From Bacteriovorax sp. BSW11_IV (GTDB lineage Bacteria; Bdellovibrionota; Bacteriovoracia; Bacteriovoracales; Bacteriovoracaceae): a stretch of DNA of 64,000 nucleotides. The stretch lies in assembly GCF_000447755.1 (NCBI RefSeq), contig NZ_AUNE01000010.1:1-64000 (forward strand), written 5' to 3'. The notes beneath the pieces are model-generated. The model was not told where the DNA came from. It saw nothing but the letters and a program-made list of their open reading frames with translations, and made no database searches. Numbering within the stretch: position 1 is the stretch's first letter; each line of letters starts with the position of its first letter. Position numbers and translations under genes: made by a program. Shown here in pieces: positions 43,449 through 51,591 of this stretch.

Positions 43449-44564
43449 ATGAAAAAACTTTTTGCTAGTATTCTTCTAGTGGCCACGCTTGCCAGCGCAA
43501 ACGCCCAAGAAGAGATTAAAATCGGTACAGTTTTTGCGATGACAGGTCCTATTGCAACTTATGGTCAAGAAAGTGTGAATGGTATTCGCCTTGCCCTTGA
43601 AGATATCAATAAGACAGGTGTTAACGGCAAGAAAATTAAAATTATCGTAGAAGACAACCGCTCAGAACCAAGTGATGCGGCCTCTGCCACGAAAAAACTT
43701 ATTGAAGTTGATAAAGTTGCTGCCGTTATTGGTTCAGTTGCTTCAACAAATACACTAGCTGGAGCTCCAATTGCTCAGGCCGCGAAGGTTCCTCTCTTAA
43801 CACCTGCTTCAACAAATGAAAAAGTAACTCAGGTTGGTAACTTCATTAGTAGAACTTGTTTCACAGATGAGTTCCAGGGTGTTGTAATGGCCAAATTTGC
43901 TTTTGAAAATCTTAAAAAGAAAAAAGCTGCAATCGTTATCGACACATCTTCAGACTACTCAAAAGGTCTTGCAAAAGTTTTCAAAAGAGAATTCGTAAAA
44001 ATGGGTGGAGAAGTTATCGACACTGAATTTTCTTATATTCAAAAAGATACAGACTTTAGAAGTTTGTTAAGAAAAGTTAAAAGAACAAATCCAGATGTTA
44101 TCTTTCTTCCTGGATACTACCAAGAAGTTGGTCTAATTCTTAAGCAGGCCAGACAAAGTGGAATCGATCTTCCATTCCTAGGTGGAGACGGTTGGGATTC
44201 ACCAACTCTCCAAGAGCTTGCAGGTGAAGCTGTAAAAGGAAACTATATTAGCTCTCACTTTTCTTCAGATGACAAAGATCCAATGGTACAAAAATTTGTT
44301 CAAAGCTATAAAGCAACTTACAAATCAAACCCAGGGGCCATGGCCGCACTTGGATATGATGCCATCCTTGTAATGGCCGACGCTATCAAAAGAGCGGGAT
44401 CAACAGATCACGAAGCTCTTAATAAGGCCATCCTTGCAACTAAAAATTTCCAAGGAGTAACAGGAATGATCACTATCGATAGCAATAGAAATGCTAAGAA
44501 AAGTGCCGTTGTTCTTGAAACAACACCTGCTGGAAACGTATTTAAAACTAAAGTTAATCCATAA
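43449..44564 (+). CDS. livK: branched-chain amino acid ABC transporter, substrate-binding protein
   Basis: 371 residues. Signal peptide MKKLFASILLVATLASANA, then the periplasmic binding protein fold of the Leu/Ile/Val type: IKIGTVFAMTGPIATYGQES, AAVIGSVASTNTLAGAPIAQ, VPLLTPASTNE, VIFLPGYYQEV and GYDAILVMADAIKRAG. No lipobox, so it is a free periplasmic protein. First gene of livKHMGF. AGGGAGAGAGAAA precedes the ATG. A stem-loop after the stop probably sets binding protein above permease levels. Confidence 0.93.
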   Translation: MKKLFASILLVATLASANAQEEIKIGTVFAMTGPIATYGQESVNGIRLALEDINKTGVNGKKIKIIVEDNRSEPSDAASATKKLIEVDKVAAVIGSVASTNTLAGAPIAQAAKVPLLTPASTNEKVTQVGNFISRTCFTDEFQGVVMAKFAFENLKKKKAAIVIDTSSDYSKGLAKVFKREFVKMGGEVIDTEFSYIQKDTDFRSLLRKVKRTNPDVIFLPGYYQEVGLILKQARQSGIDLPFLGGDGWDSPTLQELAGEAVKGNYISSHFSSDDKDPMVQKFVQSYKATYKSNPGAMAALGYDAILVMADAIKRAGSTDHEALNKAILATKNFQGVTGMITIDSNRNAKKSAVVLETTPAGNVFKTKVNP

Positions 44565-44572
44565 CATTTCTA

Positions 44573-44603
44573 AGGCGCTACTTATGATGAGTAGTGCCTT
44601 TTA
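44573..44603 (+). terminator. intercistronic stem-loop between livK and livH
   Basis: AAGGCGCTACT and AGTAGTGCCTT (one G-T pair), seven-base loop, then TTTACATTTC. The T-run is short, so it is more likely a partial terminator or mRNA stabiliser than a complete stop. Confidence 0.6.
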
Positions 44604-44637
44604 CATTTCATGAATCTTGAATAGTTAGGGAGTGACG

Positions 44638-45564
44638 GTGCAAGATATTCAATTCTTTTTTTATGATCTTCTACAATTTCTTGTAAACGGATTGTCTCAA
44701 GGAAGCATTTACGCTCTCGTGGCCCTGGGTTACACCATGGTTTACGGGATCATTAAACTCATCAATTTCGCCCACGGTGAGTTTTATATGATTGGCGCCT
44801 TCATTGGACTTTATGTTTGCGAATACTTTTTAAAAATAAACTTATCACCCACAACAGCTCTACTTCTTGGCCTGCCAGTGGCCATGATAGGATCAGGAGT
44901 TGTGGCCGTGATTGTTGAAAAGCTTGTCTACAGGCCCATTAGAGGACACGGCAGAATTTCTGCACTTATTACTGCACTAGGGGCCTCATTATTTTTCCAA
45001 TATCTCGGACAAGGAACAGTTGGAGCAGAACCAAAGGCCTTTCCTACACTAATCTCAGGAGATGGGATTGAATTTTTCGACGGCAATGTCTTTATTTCAA
45101 ATATCCAAATGATCATTATGGCGATCACCGTGTCCCTTATGATTTTTCTTTGGTGGCTTGTTAACAAAACAAGAATTGGTAAGGCCATGCGTGCCACTAG
45201 CTTCAATAAAAATGCAGCTGAACTCATGGGAATAAACACTGACCGAATTATTAGTTTTACTTTCTTTTTAGGCGCCTCACTTGCAGGTGCGGCCGGAGTT
45301 TTGGTTGGAATGTACTACAACACGGCCGAGCCAATGATGGGGCTCATCCCTGGCCTTAAGGCCTTTATTGCGGCCGTACTCGGTGGAATTGGAATTATTC
45401 CAGGGGCCTTCTTAGGTGGGATCACTTTAGGGATTGCTGAAAATCTTGTTGTTGGTTTTTGGATTTCTACTTACAGAGATGCCGTGGCCTTTGCCATTCT
45501 TATTATTATTCTTCTTGTGAAGCCCGCAGGCCTTCTTGGAAAGAACGTTAAAGAAAAAGTTTAA
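44638..45564 (+). CDS. livH: branched-chain amino acid ABC transporter, permease LivH
   Basis: 308 residues, about eight membrane helices. Family marks: NGLSQGSIYALVALGYTMVYGIIKLINFAHGEFYM at the N-terminus (residues 15-50), ATSFNKNAAELMGIN (the EAA-like loop contacting the ATPases) and AAVLGGIGIIPGAFLGG. Two GTG codons are in frame; the second, at 44638, has AGGGAG at the right distance and is preferred over 44632. Forms the inner-membrane channel with LivM. Confidence 0.93.
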   Translation: MQDIQFFFYDLLQFLVNGLSQGSIYALVALGYTMVYGIIKLINFAHGEFYMIGAFIGLYVCEYFLKINLSPTTALLLGLPVAMIGSGVVAVIVEKLVYRPIRGHGRISALITALGASLFFQYLGQGTVGAEPKAFPTLISGDGIEFFDGNVFISNIQMIIMAITVSLMIFLWWLVNKTRIGKAMRATSFNKNAAELMGINTDRIISFTFFLGASLAGAAGVLVGMYYNTAEPMMGLIPGLKAFIAAVLGGIGIIPGAFLGGITLGIAENLVVGFWISTYRDAVAFAILIIILLVKPAGLLGKNVKEKV

Positions 45565-45578
45565 AAGGAATTGCTTCA

Positions 45579-46460
45579 ATGAATATAGAGTATTTTTCTC
45601 ACTTAATGATTATGTCGGGAATTTTTATCATACTTGCCGTGAGCTTAAATCTCATTAACGGTATTTGTGGAGAACTCTCCCTTGGACACGCTGGTTTTTG
45701 GGCCATAGGTGCCTATGTGGGTGGGTCTTATGGAGTTTTCTACGCTCTTCCCCTACCGAACTTTTTAAACCTTGCCATCAGTTGTGGGCTTGGTTTCGTT
45801 GCCGCAAGTCTTGCTGGACTTATCATTGGTGTTCCTTGTTTACGTTTACGGGGAGACTATCTGGCCATTGCAACCCTAGGATTTGGTGAAATCATTCGTA
45901 TCATTATCATGAATATGGACGTTGTTGGTGGACCTAGAGGCCTTACGGGAATTCCTAAATGGTCAAATCTTCCTCTCATCTACTTCTTTGTTGTGATCAC
46001 TATCATATTCATGGCCAATCTCGTGCGTGGAACCCATGGTCGAGCCATTATTAGTATACGAGAAGATGAAATTGCGGCCGACTGTATGGGTATTTACACT
46101 TTTAAGTACAAAACACTGGCCTTCGTCTTAGGTGCAGGTTTTGCGGGAATAGCTGGAGCACTTTATGCTCATTATCAAGAATTTATTTCACCCAATAGCT
46201 TTTCATTTATGTGGTCAGTAATCATTCTCATTATGGTTATTCTCGGAGGACTTGGCTCAATAACTGGATCAATTGTAGGCGCAGTTATTCTAACTATTCT
46301 CCCAGAGCTTCTGCGCTTTATGGGTGAGACTATTTCAGAGTGGCGCATGCTTATTTACTCTGTGCTTCTTATTGTTCTTATGCTTCTTAGACCATCGGGA
46401 ATATTTGGCAAAAAAGAATTTAATGTACTTGCCCTATTCTCTAAGAAGGAGGCACAGTAA
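45579..46460 (+). CDS. livM: branched-chain amino acid ABC transporter, permease LivM
   Basis: 293 residues, eight or so hydrophobic helices. NLINGICGELSLGHAGFWAIGAYVG, LRLRGDYLAIATLGFGEIIRI and SIREDEIAADCMGI are the LivM signatures; the last is the ATPase-contact loop. Fourteen bases after livH; its stop overlaps the livG start by one base. GGCC is unusually dense in livH and livM, about one per 80-90 bases. Confidence 0.93.
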   Translation: MNIEYFSHLMIMSGIFIILAVSLNLINGICGELSLGHAGFWAIGAYVGGSYGVFYALPLPNFLNLAISCGLGFVAASLAGLIIGVPCLRLRGDYLAIATLGFGEIIRIIIMNMDVVGGPRGLTGIPKWSNLPLIYFFVVITIIFMANLVRGTHGRAIISIREDEIAADCMGIYTFKYKTLAFVLGAGFAGIAGALYAHYQEFISPNSFSFMWSVIILIMVILGGLGSITGSIVGAVILTILPELLRFMGETISEWRMLIYSVLLIVLMLLRPSGIFGKKEFNVLALFSKKEAQ

Positions 46461-47251
46461 TGACAGTAGATAAAAAAATTATCATGCAAACAAAAGATCT
46501 GACCATTCGCTTTGGTGGACTTGTTGCTGTTAATAACTTCAATATGAAAATTGAAGAAGGTGAACTCATTGGTATTATCGGGCCAAACGGAGCAGGAAAG
46601 ACGACAATTTTCAATATGATCACAGGTGTCTATGTGCCAACTTCAGGCTCTGTTGATCTGGAAGGAAAATCGATTGTAGGACAGCACGTCTCACACATCA
46701 CTCAAAAAGGAATTGCGAGAACATTCCAAAATATTCGTCTTTTTAAAGATCTTAGTGTCATAGACAATATTAAATTGGCGGCCCACTACCGTACAAACTA
46801 CTCACTATTCGATTCTATTATTCGTAATAAAAAATTTAAAAATGAAGAAGAGCGTATTTATAATGAGGCCATGGAAATTCTAAAAATCTTTGGCCTTGAG
46901 AAAAAATCAACTTTGCTTGCAAAAAATCTTCCTTACGGTGAACAAAGACGACTCGAAATTGCTCGCGCACTGGCGACAAGACCAAAACTTCTTCTCTTAG
47001 ATGAACCTGCTGCAGGGATGAATCCAAAAGAAACTAATGATCTCACAGAGCTTATTCGCTGGGTGCGCGATCATTTTAAAATTTCTATTCTTCTCATCGA
47101 ACACGATATGAAACTTGTCATGAACGTGTGTGAGCGCATCTATGTTGTTGATCACGGAGAAGAAATTGCGATGGGTCTTCCAAAGGAGATTCAAAACAAC
47201 AAAAAAGTCATTGAGGCCTATTTAGGAACAAGTGATGAGGAGGCCCTGTGA
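46460..47251 (+). CDS. livG: branched-chain amino acid ABC transporter, ATPase LivG
   Basis: 263 residues. Walker A GPNGAGKTT, signature region NLPYGEQRRLEIARAL (LivG proteins carry this in place of LSGGQ), Walker B LLLLDEPAAGMNPKE and switch His in LIEHDM. Powers uptake of Leu/Ile/Val with LivF on the cytoplasmic face. AGAAGGAGG precedes the start. Confidence 0.95.
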   Translation: MTVDKKIIMQTKDLTIRFGGLVAVNNFNMKIEEGELIGIIGPNGAGKTTIFNMITGVYVPTSGSVDLEGKSIVGQHVSHITQKGIARTFQNIRLFKDLSVIDNIKLAAHYRTNYSLFDSIIRNKKFKNEEERIYNEAMEILKIFGLEKKSTLLAKNLPYGEQRRLEIARALATRPKLLLLDEPAAGMNPKETNDLTELIRWVRDHFKISILLIEHDMKLVMNVCERIYVVDHGEEIAMGLPKEIQNNKKVIEAYLGTSDEEAL

Positions 47252-47970
47252 GTGGTGAAAAAATTCTAGAAATTAACAATATGCACGTACACTATGGATC
47301 TATTCACGCCATTCACGGTATAAACCTTCATATAAATCGTGGTGAAATTGTAACGATTCTAGGATCAAACGGAGCAGGAAAAACGACCACTCTTCATACG
47401 ATTTCAGGATTACTGCAACCAAGTGAGGGAGAGATTTCGTTTAAAGGTCAATCCATCAAAAACCTTGAGGCCCATAAAATTGTTGCCCAAGGAATGGCCC
47501 ATTCTCCAGAAGGAAGAATGGTCTTTCCAGATCTCACTGTAAAAGAAAATCTTGAAATGGGCGCTTATCTTAGAAACGACAAAGATCAGATCGCCAAAGA
47601 CTTTCGTTATATGTTTGATCTCTTCCCAAGACTTGAAGAAAGAAAATCTCAACTTGCGGGTACCCTATCAGGTGGTGAGCAACAAATGCTGGCCATTGCA
47701 AGGGCGTATATGAGTAAACCTGAACTGCTCTTATTGGATGAGCCAAGTCTTGGAATTGCGCCCATACTTGTTCAGGCCATTTTTTCGGCCATTAAAGAAA
47801 TCAATGAAAAGCAAAAAATGACAATACTTCTTGTTGAACAAAATGCATACGCTGCACTCAAAATTGCTCACCGTGGATATGTTCTCACCACGGGAGAAAT
47901 TTCTATGCAAGGGGCCGCAAAAGATTTAATATCCAATGAAGAAATTAGAAAGGCCTACTTAGGACACTAA
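47248..47970 (+). CDS. livF: branched-chain amino acid ABC transporter, ATPase LivF
   Basis: 240 residues from a GTG that overlaps the livG stop by four bases; GAGGAGG precedes it. Walker A GSNGAGKTT, signature TLSGGEQQMLAIARA, Walker B LLLLDEPSLGIAP, then LLVEQNAYAAL, the standard LivF ending. Second ATPase of the transporter. Confidence 0.95.
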   Translation: MSGEKILEINNMHVHYGSIHAIHGINLHINRGEIVTILGSNGAGKTTTLHTISGLLQPSEGEISFKGQSIKNLEAHKIVAQGMAHSPEGRMVFPDLTVKENLEMGAYLRNDKDQIAKDFRYMFDLFPRLEERKSQLAGTLSGGEQQMLAIARAYMSKPELLLLDEPSLGIAPILVQAIFSAIKEINEKQKMTILLVEQNAYAALKIAHRGYVLTTGEISMQGAAKDLISNEEIRKAYLGH

Positions 47971-48006
47971 GGGGCCGCATTTATTGCGCGAGAAAAGGAG
48001 TATAGC

Positions 48007-48219
48007 GTGGAGACACTGGCGACTTTTGATGAGGCCGTTGAGCTTTTAAAAAATGCTGTTAAGTATTCAACAATCGAAAACCAAAAGCACCTTGATCTTT
48101 CTGTGATCAATGCCCCTGATAGACTTGAGTATCAAAAGGCCCTAATGGTTGTGCAATCGGCCGTTAAAAGAGGTGAAATAACTCAGGACGAACTTAAGCA
48201 AAGACTCGGCCTTATTTAA
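48007..48219 (+). CDS. small helical protein of unknown function downstream of livF
   Basis: 70 residues from a GTG with AAAAGGAG seven bases before it. Composition is soluble and helical (DEAVELLKNAVKYS, LEYQKALMVVQSAVKRG), with a C-terminal EITQDELKQRLGLI. No family recognised. It starts 36 bases after livF without a clear terminator between, so co-transcription is likely. Its end overlaps the convergent 61-residue gene by eight bases. Confidence 0.65.
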   Translation: METLATFDEAVELLKNAVKYSTIENQKHLDLSVINAPDRLEYQKALMVVQSAVKRGEITQDELKQRLGLI

Positions 48220-48397
48220 TCACTCGATATTCGGCCTCAAATGTTTGACCATCACTAGAACTTGGTTGAGCAGAAGGGGCCCTTCTTGCATTTTGTTTTG
48301 CCCTGTTCGCATTCTCTTTCCCACTCGAAATCAAAGATTTAATTACGACAAATGCTAAATAAAAAAAGGCAAATTTAATTAATCCAGAAACTAACAT
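48212..48397 (-). CDS. small single-pass membrane protein
   Basis: 61 residues. One hydrophobic helix (LIKFAFFYLAFVVIKSLI), then a basic linker (NRAKQNARRAP) and a conserved-looking tail DGQTFEAEYRVIK. GCGAGGTC lies before the ATG, which supports translation. Topology by the positive-inside rule: tail in the cytoplasm. Function unknown. Confidence 0.6.
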   Translation of the reverse strand: MLVSGLIKFAFFYLAFVVIKSLISSGKENANRAKQNARRAPSAQPSSSDGQTFEAEYRVIK

Positions 48398-48531
48398 AGC
48401 GACCTCGCTTATTGTGGTTTTAAAATAATGAAGCTTTGTTTCAAAGTCAAATTTCTCAATAACAACTCTGTACCATTTTAGGCACTTATGTTATAAATAG
48501 GCCTTCTATTAACGAAAAAAAGAGAGATCTT

Positions 48532-50121
48532 ATGAGTGACAACCAAAATACGCCAAAACTTATTCACTGGGCCGACATGACAGCTGACCGCATCATAAAG
48601 CAGAAGGGTGATAAGGAAGGTTACGTTTTGGCCAGTGGTATTACTCCTTCTGGTGTTGTTCACTTTGGAAATTTTAGAGAAGTTATCACTGTAGACCTAG
48701 TGGCACGTGCCCTTCGTGAACGTGGTAAAAAAGTTCGCTTTATTTTCAGCTGGGATGATTACGATACTTTTAGAAAAGTTCCCCTAAATCTTCCAAAACA
48801 AGAAGAGCTTAAAAAATATATGTATCAACCAATCGTTGATACTCCAGATCCATTCGGTGAACACGAGTCTTATGCAGCTCACCACGAAAAGGCCTTCGAA
48901 GCTCAATTAGCAAAAATGGGAATTGAAGTAGAGCCAATTTACCAAGCAAAAAAATACCGTGCAGGTGATTACAAAGAAGATATCAAACTTGCTTTAAATA
49001 AAAGAAAAGAAATTCGCGATATCTTAAATCAATACCGCTCTGAACCTTATGGTGATGAATACTTCCCTATCAGTGTATATTGTGAAGAACATAAAACAGA
49101 TAAAACAACTGTTACAGGTTGGGATGGTGAGAGCAAAATTACTTATAAGCACAACGAAACAGGTTATGAAGGTGTTATTGATTTAAACACAACTTCACTT
49201 GTTAAACTTCCTTGGCGTGTTGACTGGCCAATGAGATGGGCGTTTGAAAAAGTAGACTTCGAACCAGGTGGGAAAGATCACTCTTCACAAGGGGGATCTT
49301 ATACTACGGCAAAAGATATTGTTAAAATCTTTGGTTGGGATACTCCAGTTTATCTTCAATACGATTTCGTATCGATCAAAGGTCTTGGCGGAAAAATGAG
49401 TTCGTCAAAAGGAAACCTCGTTACAGTAAACGACGTTTTAAAAGTATATGAACCAGAAATGATTCGTTGGATTTTTGCAAGCTACAAATCAAACGTAGAT
49501 TTTGCAGTAAGCTTCGACTTAGACGTAGTAAAAACTTATGAAGACTTCGACAGACAAGAAAGACTTGCTTACGGTGTTGAAGCTGGGGCTGAGAAAAAAG
49601 TAGAAATGGCAAAAAGAGTTCTTGAGCTTTCTCAAATTGGAGAGATGCCAAAAGAGTGTCCTTTTCAACCGTCATTTAGACACCTTTGTAACCTTCTTCA
49701 AATTAACGATGGTGATATTGCAAAGACACGTTCTGAATATGCAAACGATATTAAAAATGCTCGTGATGAAAGACGCTTTGTTGAAAGATCAACATGTGCT
49801 CTTTATTGGCTCGAAAATCATGCTCCAGAAGAATTTAAATTCAAGGTAAATGAGCAAAAACCAGCACAAGACTTAAGTGCAGGGGCCACAAACTTCTTAA
49901 GCTCTTTGGCCTCATATATGGAATCAAGTGCATTTGATGCAATTACAGAAGATAAAGAGTTACACGAAAAAATCTATGAACTCATTCATGCCAGTGAAAT
50001 TGAACCCGCAGAGGCGTTTAAGGCCCTTTATGGCGCCCTCATTTCAAAAGAGCGTGGTCCGAAACTTGCCGGTTTTATTCTAACAATCGGCAAAGAACGT
50101 GTTCTAAAACTCATCAAATAA
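48532..50121 (+). CDS. lysK: class I lysyl-tRNA synthetase
   Basis: 529 residues. Charges tRNA-Lys with lysine. It is a class I enzyme: ATP-binding signature HFGN (residue 44 onward, in SGVVHFGNFREV) and KMSSSK (288-293, in GLGGKMSSSKGN), with PPGGKD-like FEPGGKDHSSQGGS between. Most bacteria use the unrelated class II LysS; the class I form is found in archaea, spirochaetes and some proteobacteria. AGAGAGATCTT precedes the ATG. Whether a class II copy also exists elsewhere cannot be seen here. Confidence 0.95.
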   Translation: MSDNQNTPKLIHWADMTADRIIKQKGDKEGYVLASGITPSGVVHFGNFREVITVDLVARALRERGKKVRFIFSWDDYDTFRKVPLNLPKQEELKKYMYQPIVDTPDPFGEHESYAAHHEKAFEAQLAKMGIEVEPIYQAKKYRAGDYKEDIKLALNKRKEIRDILNQYRSEPYGDEYFPISVYCEEHKTDKTTVTGWDGESKITYKHNETGYEGVIDLNTTSLVKLPWRVDWPMRWAFEKVDFEPGGKDHSSQGGSYTTAKDIVKIFGWDTPVYLQYDFVSIKGLGGKMSSSKGNLVTVNDVLKVYEPEMIRWIFASYKSNVDFAVSFDLDVVKTYEDFDRQERLAYGVEAGAEKKVEMAKRVLELSQIGEMPKECPFQPSFRHLCNLLQINDGDIAKTRSEYANDIKNARDERRFVERSTCALYWLENHAPEEFKFKVNEQKPAQDLSAGATNFLSSLASYMESSAFDAITEDKELHEKIYELIHASEIEPAEAFKALYGALISKERGPKLAGFILTIGKERVLKLIK

Positions 50122-50130
50122 CAAGATATT

Positions 50131-50151
50131 GGCCCCTTTTATTAAGGGGCC
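50131..50151 (+). terminator. stem-loop after lysK
   Basis: GGCCCCTT and AAGGGGCC, perfect eight-base arms with a TTATT loop. It is followed by CATTCATTCTT, not a pure T-run, so termination may be partial. Confidence 0.65.
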
Positions 50152-50248
50152 CATTCATTCTTAACTATTTCTTAAAGTTACCAACTCCATTTTTCATTAA
50201 AATAGTCGATAAGACTTTAATTAAAGCTCGCATAAAAGAGAGGAAAAA

Positions 50249-50644
50249 GTGGAATTGAATATTCTTATTGCCGAAGATGAACAACTACTCACCGATTTTT
50301 ACGTAGAATTTATCAATGAATTTTTTGACGATAAGAAAATTAAATTCACAGTGAAAGATAATGGTCTAAGCGCCTTAGAAGAAACTTTGAATAAGAAATT
50401 TGATCTCATCATCAGTGATATTAATATGCCTCATATGGATGGACTTGGCCTTACTAAGAAAATTCATGATCGCGATAACCCGAACCATAAAACTCCTATT
50501 ATTATCATTTCAGGAACTCCTCATTCACTGAACTTTTCTCAAGACAACCTTTACTATTTGATGGCCAAACCAGTTGCTCCAGAGCGTTTTGAAAGAGTTC
50601 TGCGTCTAATAATAGAAGGGAATTTATTACAAAAATCGGCATAA
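50249..50644 (+). CDS. single-domain response regulator
   Basis: 131 residues from a GTG preceded by GAGAGGAAAAA. Receiver only: acidic pair in LIAEDEQLL, acceptor Asp in LIISDINMPHMDG, Thr/Ser region IIISGTP and Lys in MAKPVAP. Should be phosphorylatable and act by protein contact. No kinase nearby. Confidence 0.9.
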   Translation: MELNILIAEDEQLLTDFYVEFINEFFDDKKIKFTVKDNGLSALEETLNKKFDLIISDINMPHMDGLGLTKKIHDRDNPNHKTPIIIISGTPHSLNFSQDNLYYLMAKPVAPERFERVLRLIIEGNLLQKSA

Positions 50645-50709
50645 AAGGGGTCAATCTGCCTCCTTGGCCGACTAAATGACTTTAATTTTTCCAACATAAT
50701 ATTACATTT

Positions 50710-50734
50710 GGGCCTTTTTAGGGCCCTTTTTTTT
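50710..50734 (+). terminator. rho-independent terminator after the response regulator
   Basis: GGGCC and GGCCC arms around TTTTTAG, then eight T. Lies about 65 bases after the stop codon. Confidence 0.8.
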
Positions 50735-50818
50735 GCTGGCCATAGGCAAGCCCACTCAAAATTCATAGATTGGCCTTATAAGAGTTAAAACTCAGAAACA
50801 AAAAAGGAGAGGGCCTAT

Positions 50819-51472
50819 ATGAAGAAATTACTTTTTGCAGTTGTTGCACTTTGTTCTACTGCTGCACTAGCAGACACATGTACAAGCTATATGAGAACTA
50901 GAACTGGTGGGACTCTCGACTCATTCACTGGTTGGGGTTACACAAGAGGAGAAGCTTGTAGAGAAGCTCAACAAACATGTAATAGAGAATTAGCAAGGCG
51001 CAGAAGTCACGGAAATAGCTTCTCGGCATTCTGTGAAACTGACGGTGACTATAGAGATCCAGGCAGAGGAAGAGATCCAAGAGTTGAAAGATGTACATAT
51101 GACCTTAAAAGAGGAAATGGTACACTGCTAGAGTCTTTCACTGAAGAGGCCTACTCAGAATACTCTGCATGTATTGATGCTCAATCAAAATGTGAAAGCG
51201 AACTACGCTATAGAAGATCATCTGGTAGAAACCCAAGAGCTTACTGTGAAAAAAGAGGTTCTTACAATCCTTACCCAGGCCCAAGACCAGATCCAACTGT
51301 TACAAGATCATGTACTGTAGTAAAAGTTGATCGCTGGGGAACAAGACTTGATCGTTTCACTTCGACATTAGAAGGTCGTCAAGGAACTGGTGTTCAAGAA
51401 AGAGCTTGTCAAGAAGCTGAAAGAGAATGTCGTCGCAACACTTGGGGTGACCAAAGATGTATCCGTCTTTAA
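50819..51472 (+). CDS. secreted protein with three cysteine-patterned repeats
   Basis: 217 residues. Signal peptide MKKLLFAVVALCSTAALA. The mature protein is three tandem units starting at Cys21, Cys92 and Cys165. Units 1 and 2 have identical cysteine spacing (26, 7, 18 residues: Cys21-47-54-72 and 92-118-125-143); unit 3 keeps the middle 7-residue pair but has spacings 32 and 10. Each has the pattern CT..., G-T-x-L-x-S/R-FT, then AC-x-x-A-x-x-x-C. Arg-rich, with linkers DPGRGRDPR and PYPGPRPDP. Two disulphides per unit are likely. Extracellular or periplasmic; function unknown. Strong AAGGAGAGGG site and own terminator. Confidence 0.82.
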   Translation: MKKLLFAVVALCSTAALADTCTSYMRTRTGGTLDSFTGWGYTRGEACREAQQTCNRELARRRSHGNSFSAFCETDGDYRDPGRGRDPRVERCTYDLKRGNGTLLESFTEEAYSEYSACIDAQSKCESELRYRRSSGRNPRAYCEKRGSYNPYPGPRPDPTVTRSCTVVKVDRWGTRLDRFTSTLEGRQGTGVQERACQEAERECRRNTWGDQRCIRL

Positions 51473-51522
51473 ATTAATTAAATAGATTTATTTAAAGCAT
51501 GAAATAACATTCAAAAGAAATC

Positions 51523-51548
51523 GGCCAACCTTGTGTTGGCCTTTTTTT
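51523..51548 (+). terminator. rho-independent terminator after the cysteine-repeat gene
   Basis: GGCCAAC and GTTGGCC, perfect seven-base arms with a CTTGT loop, then seven T. Confidence 0.9.
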
Positions 51549-51591
51549 CTGGTAAAATACTCCTAAAGCTATTGGCCTAATGGAGTTATAA

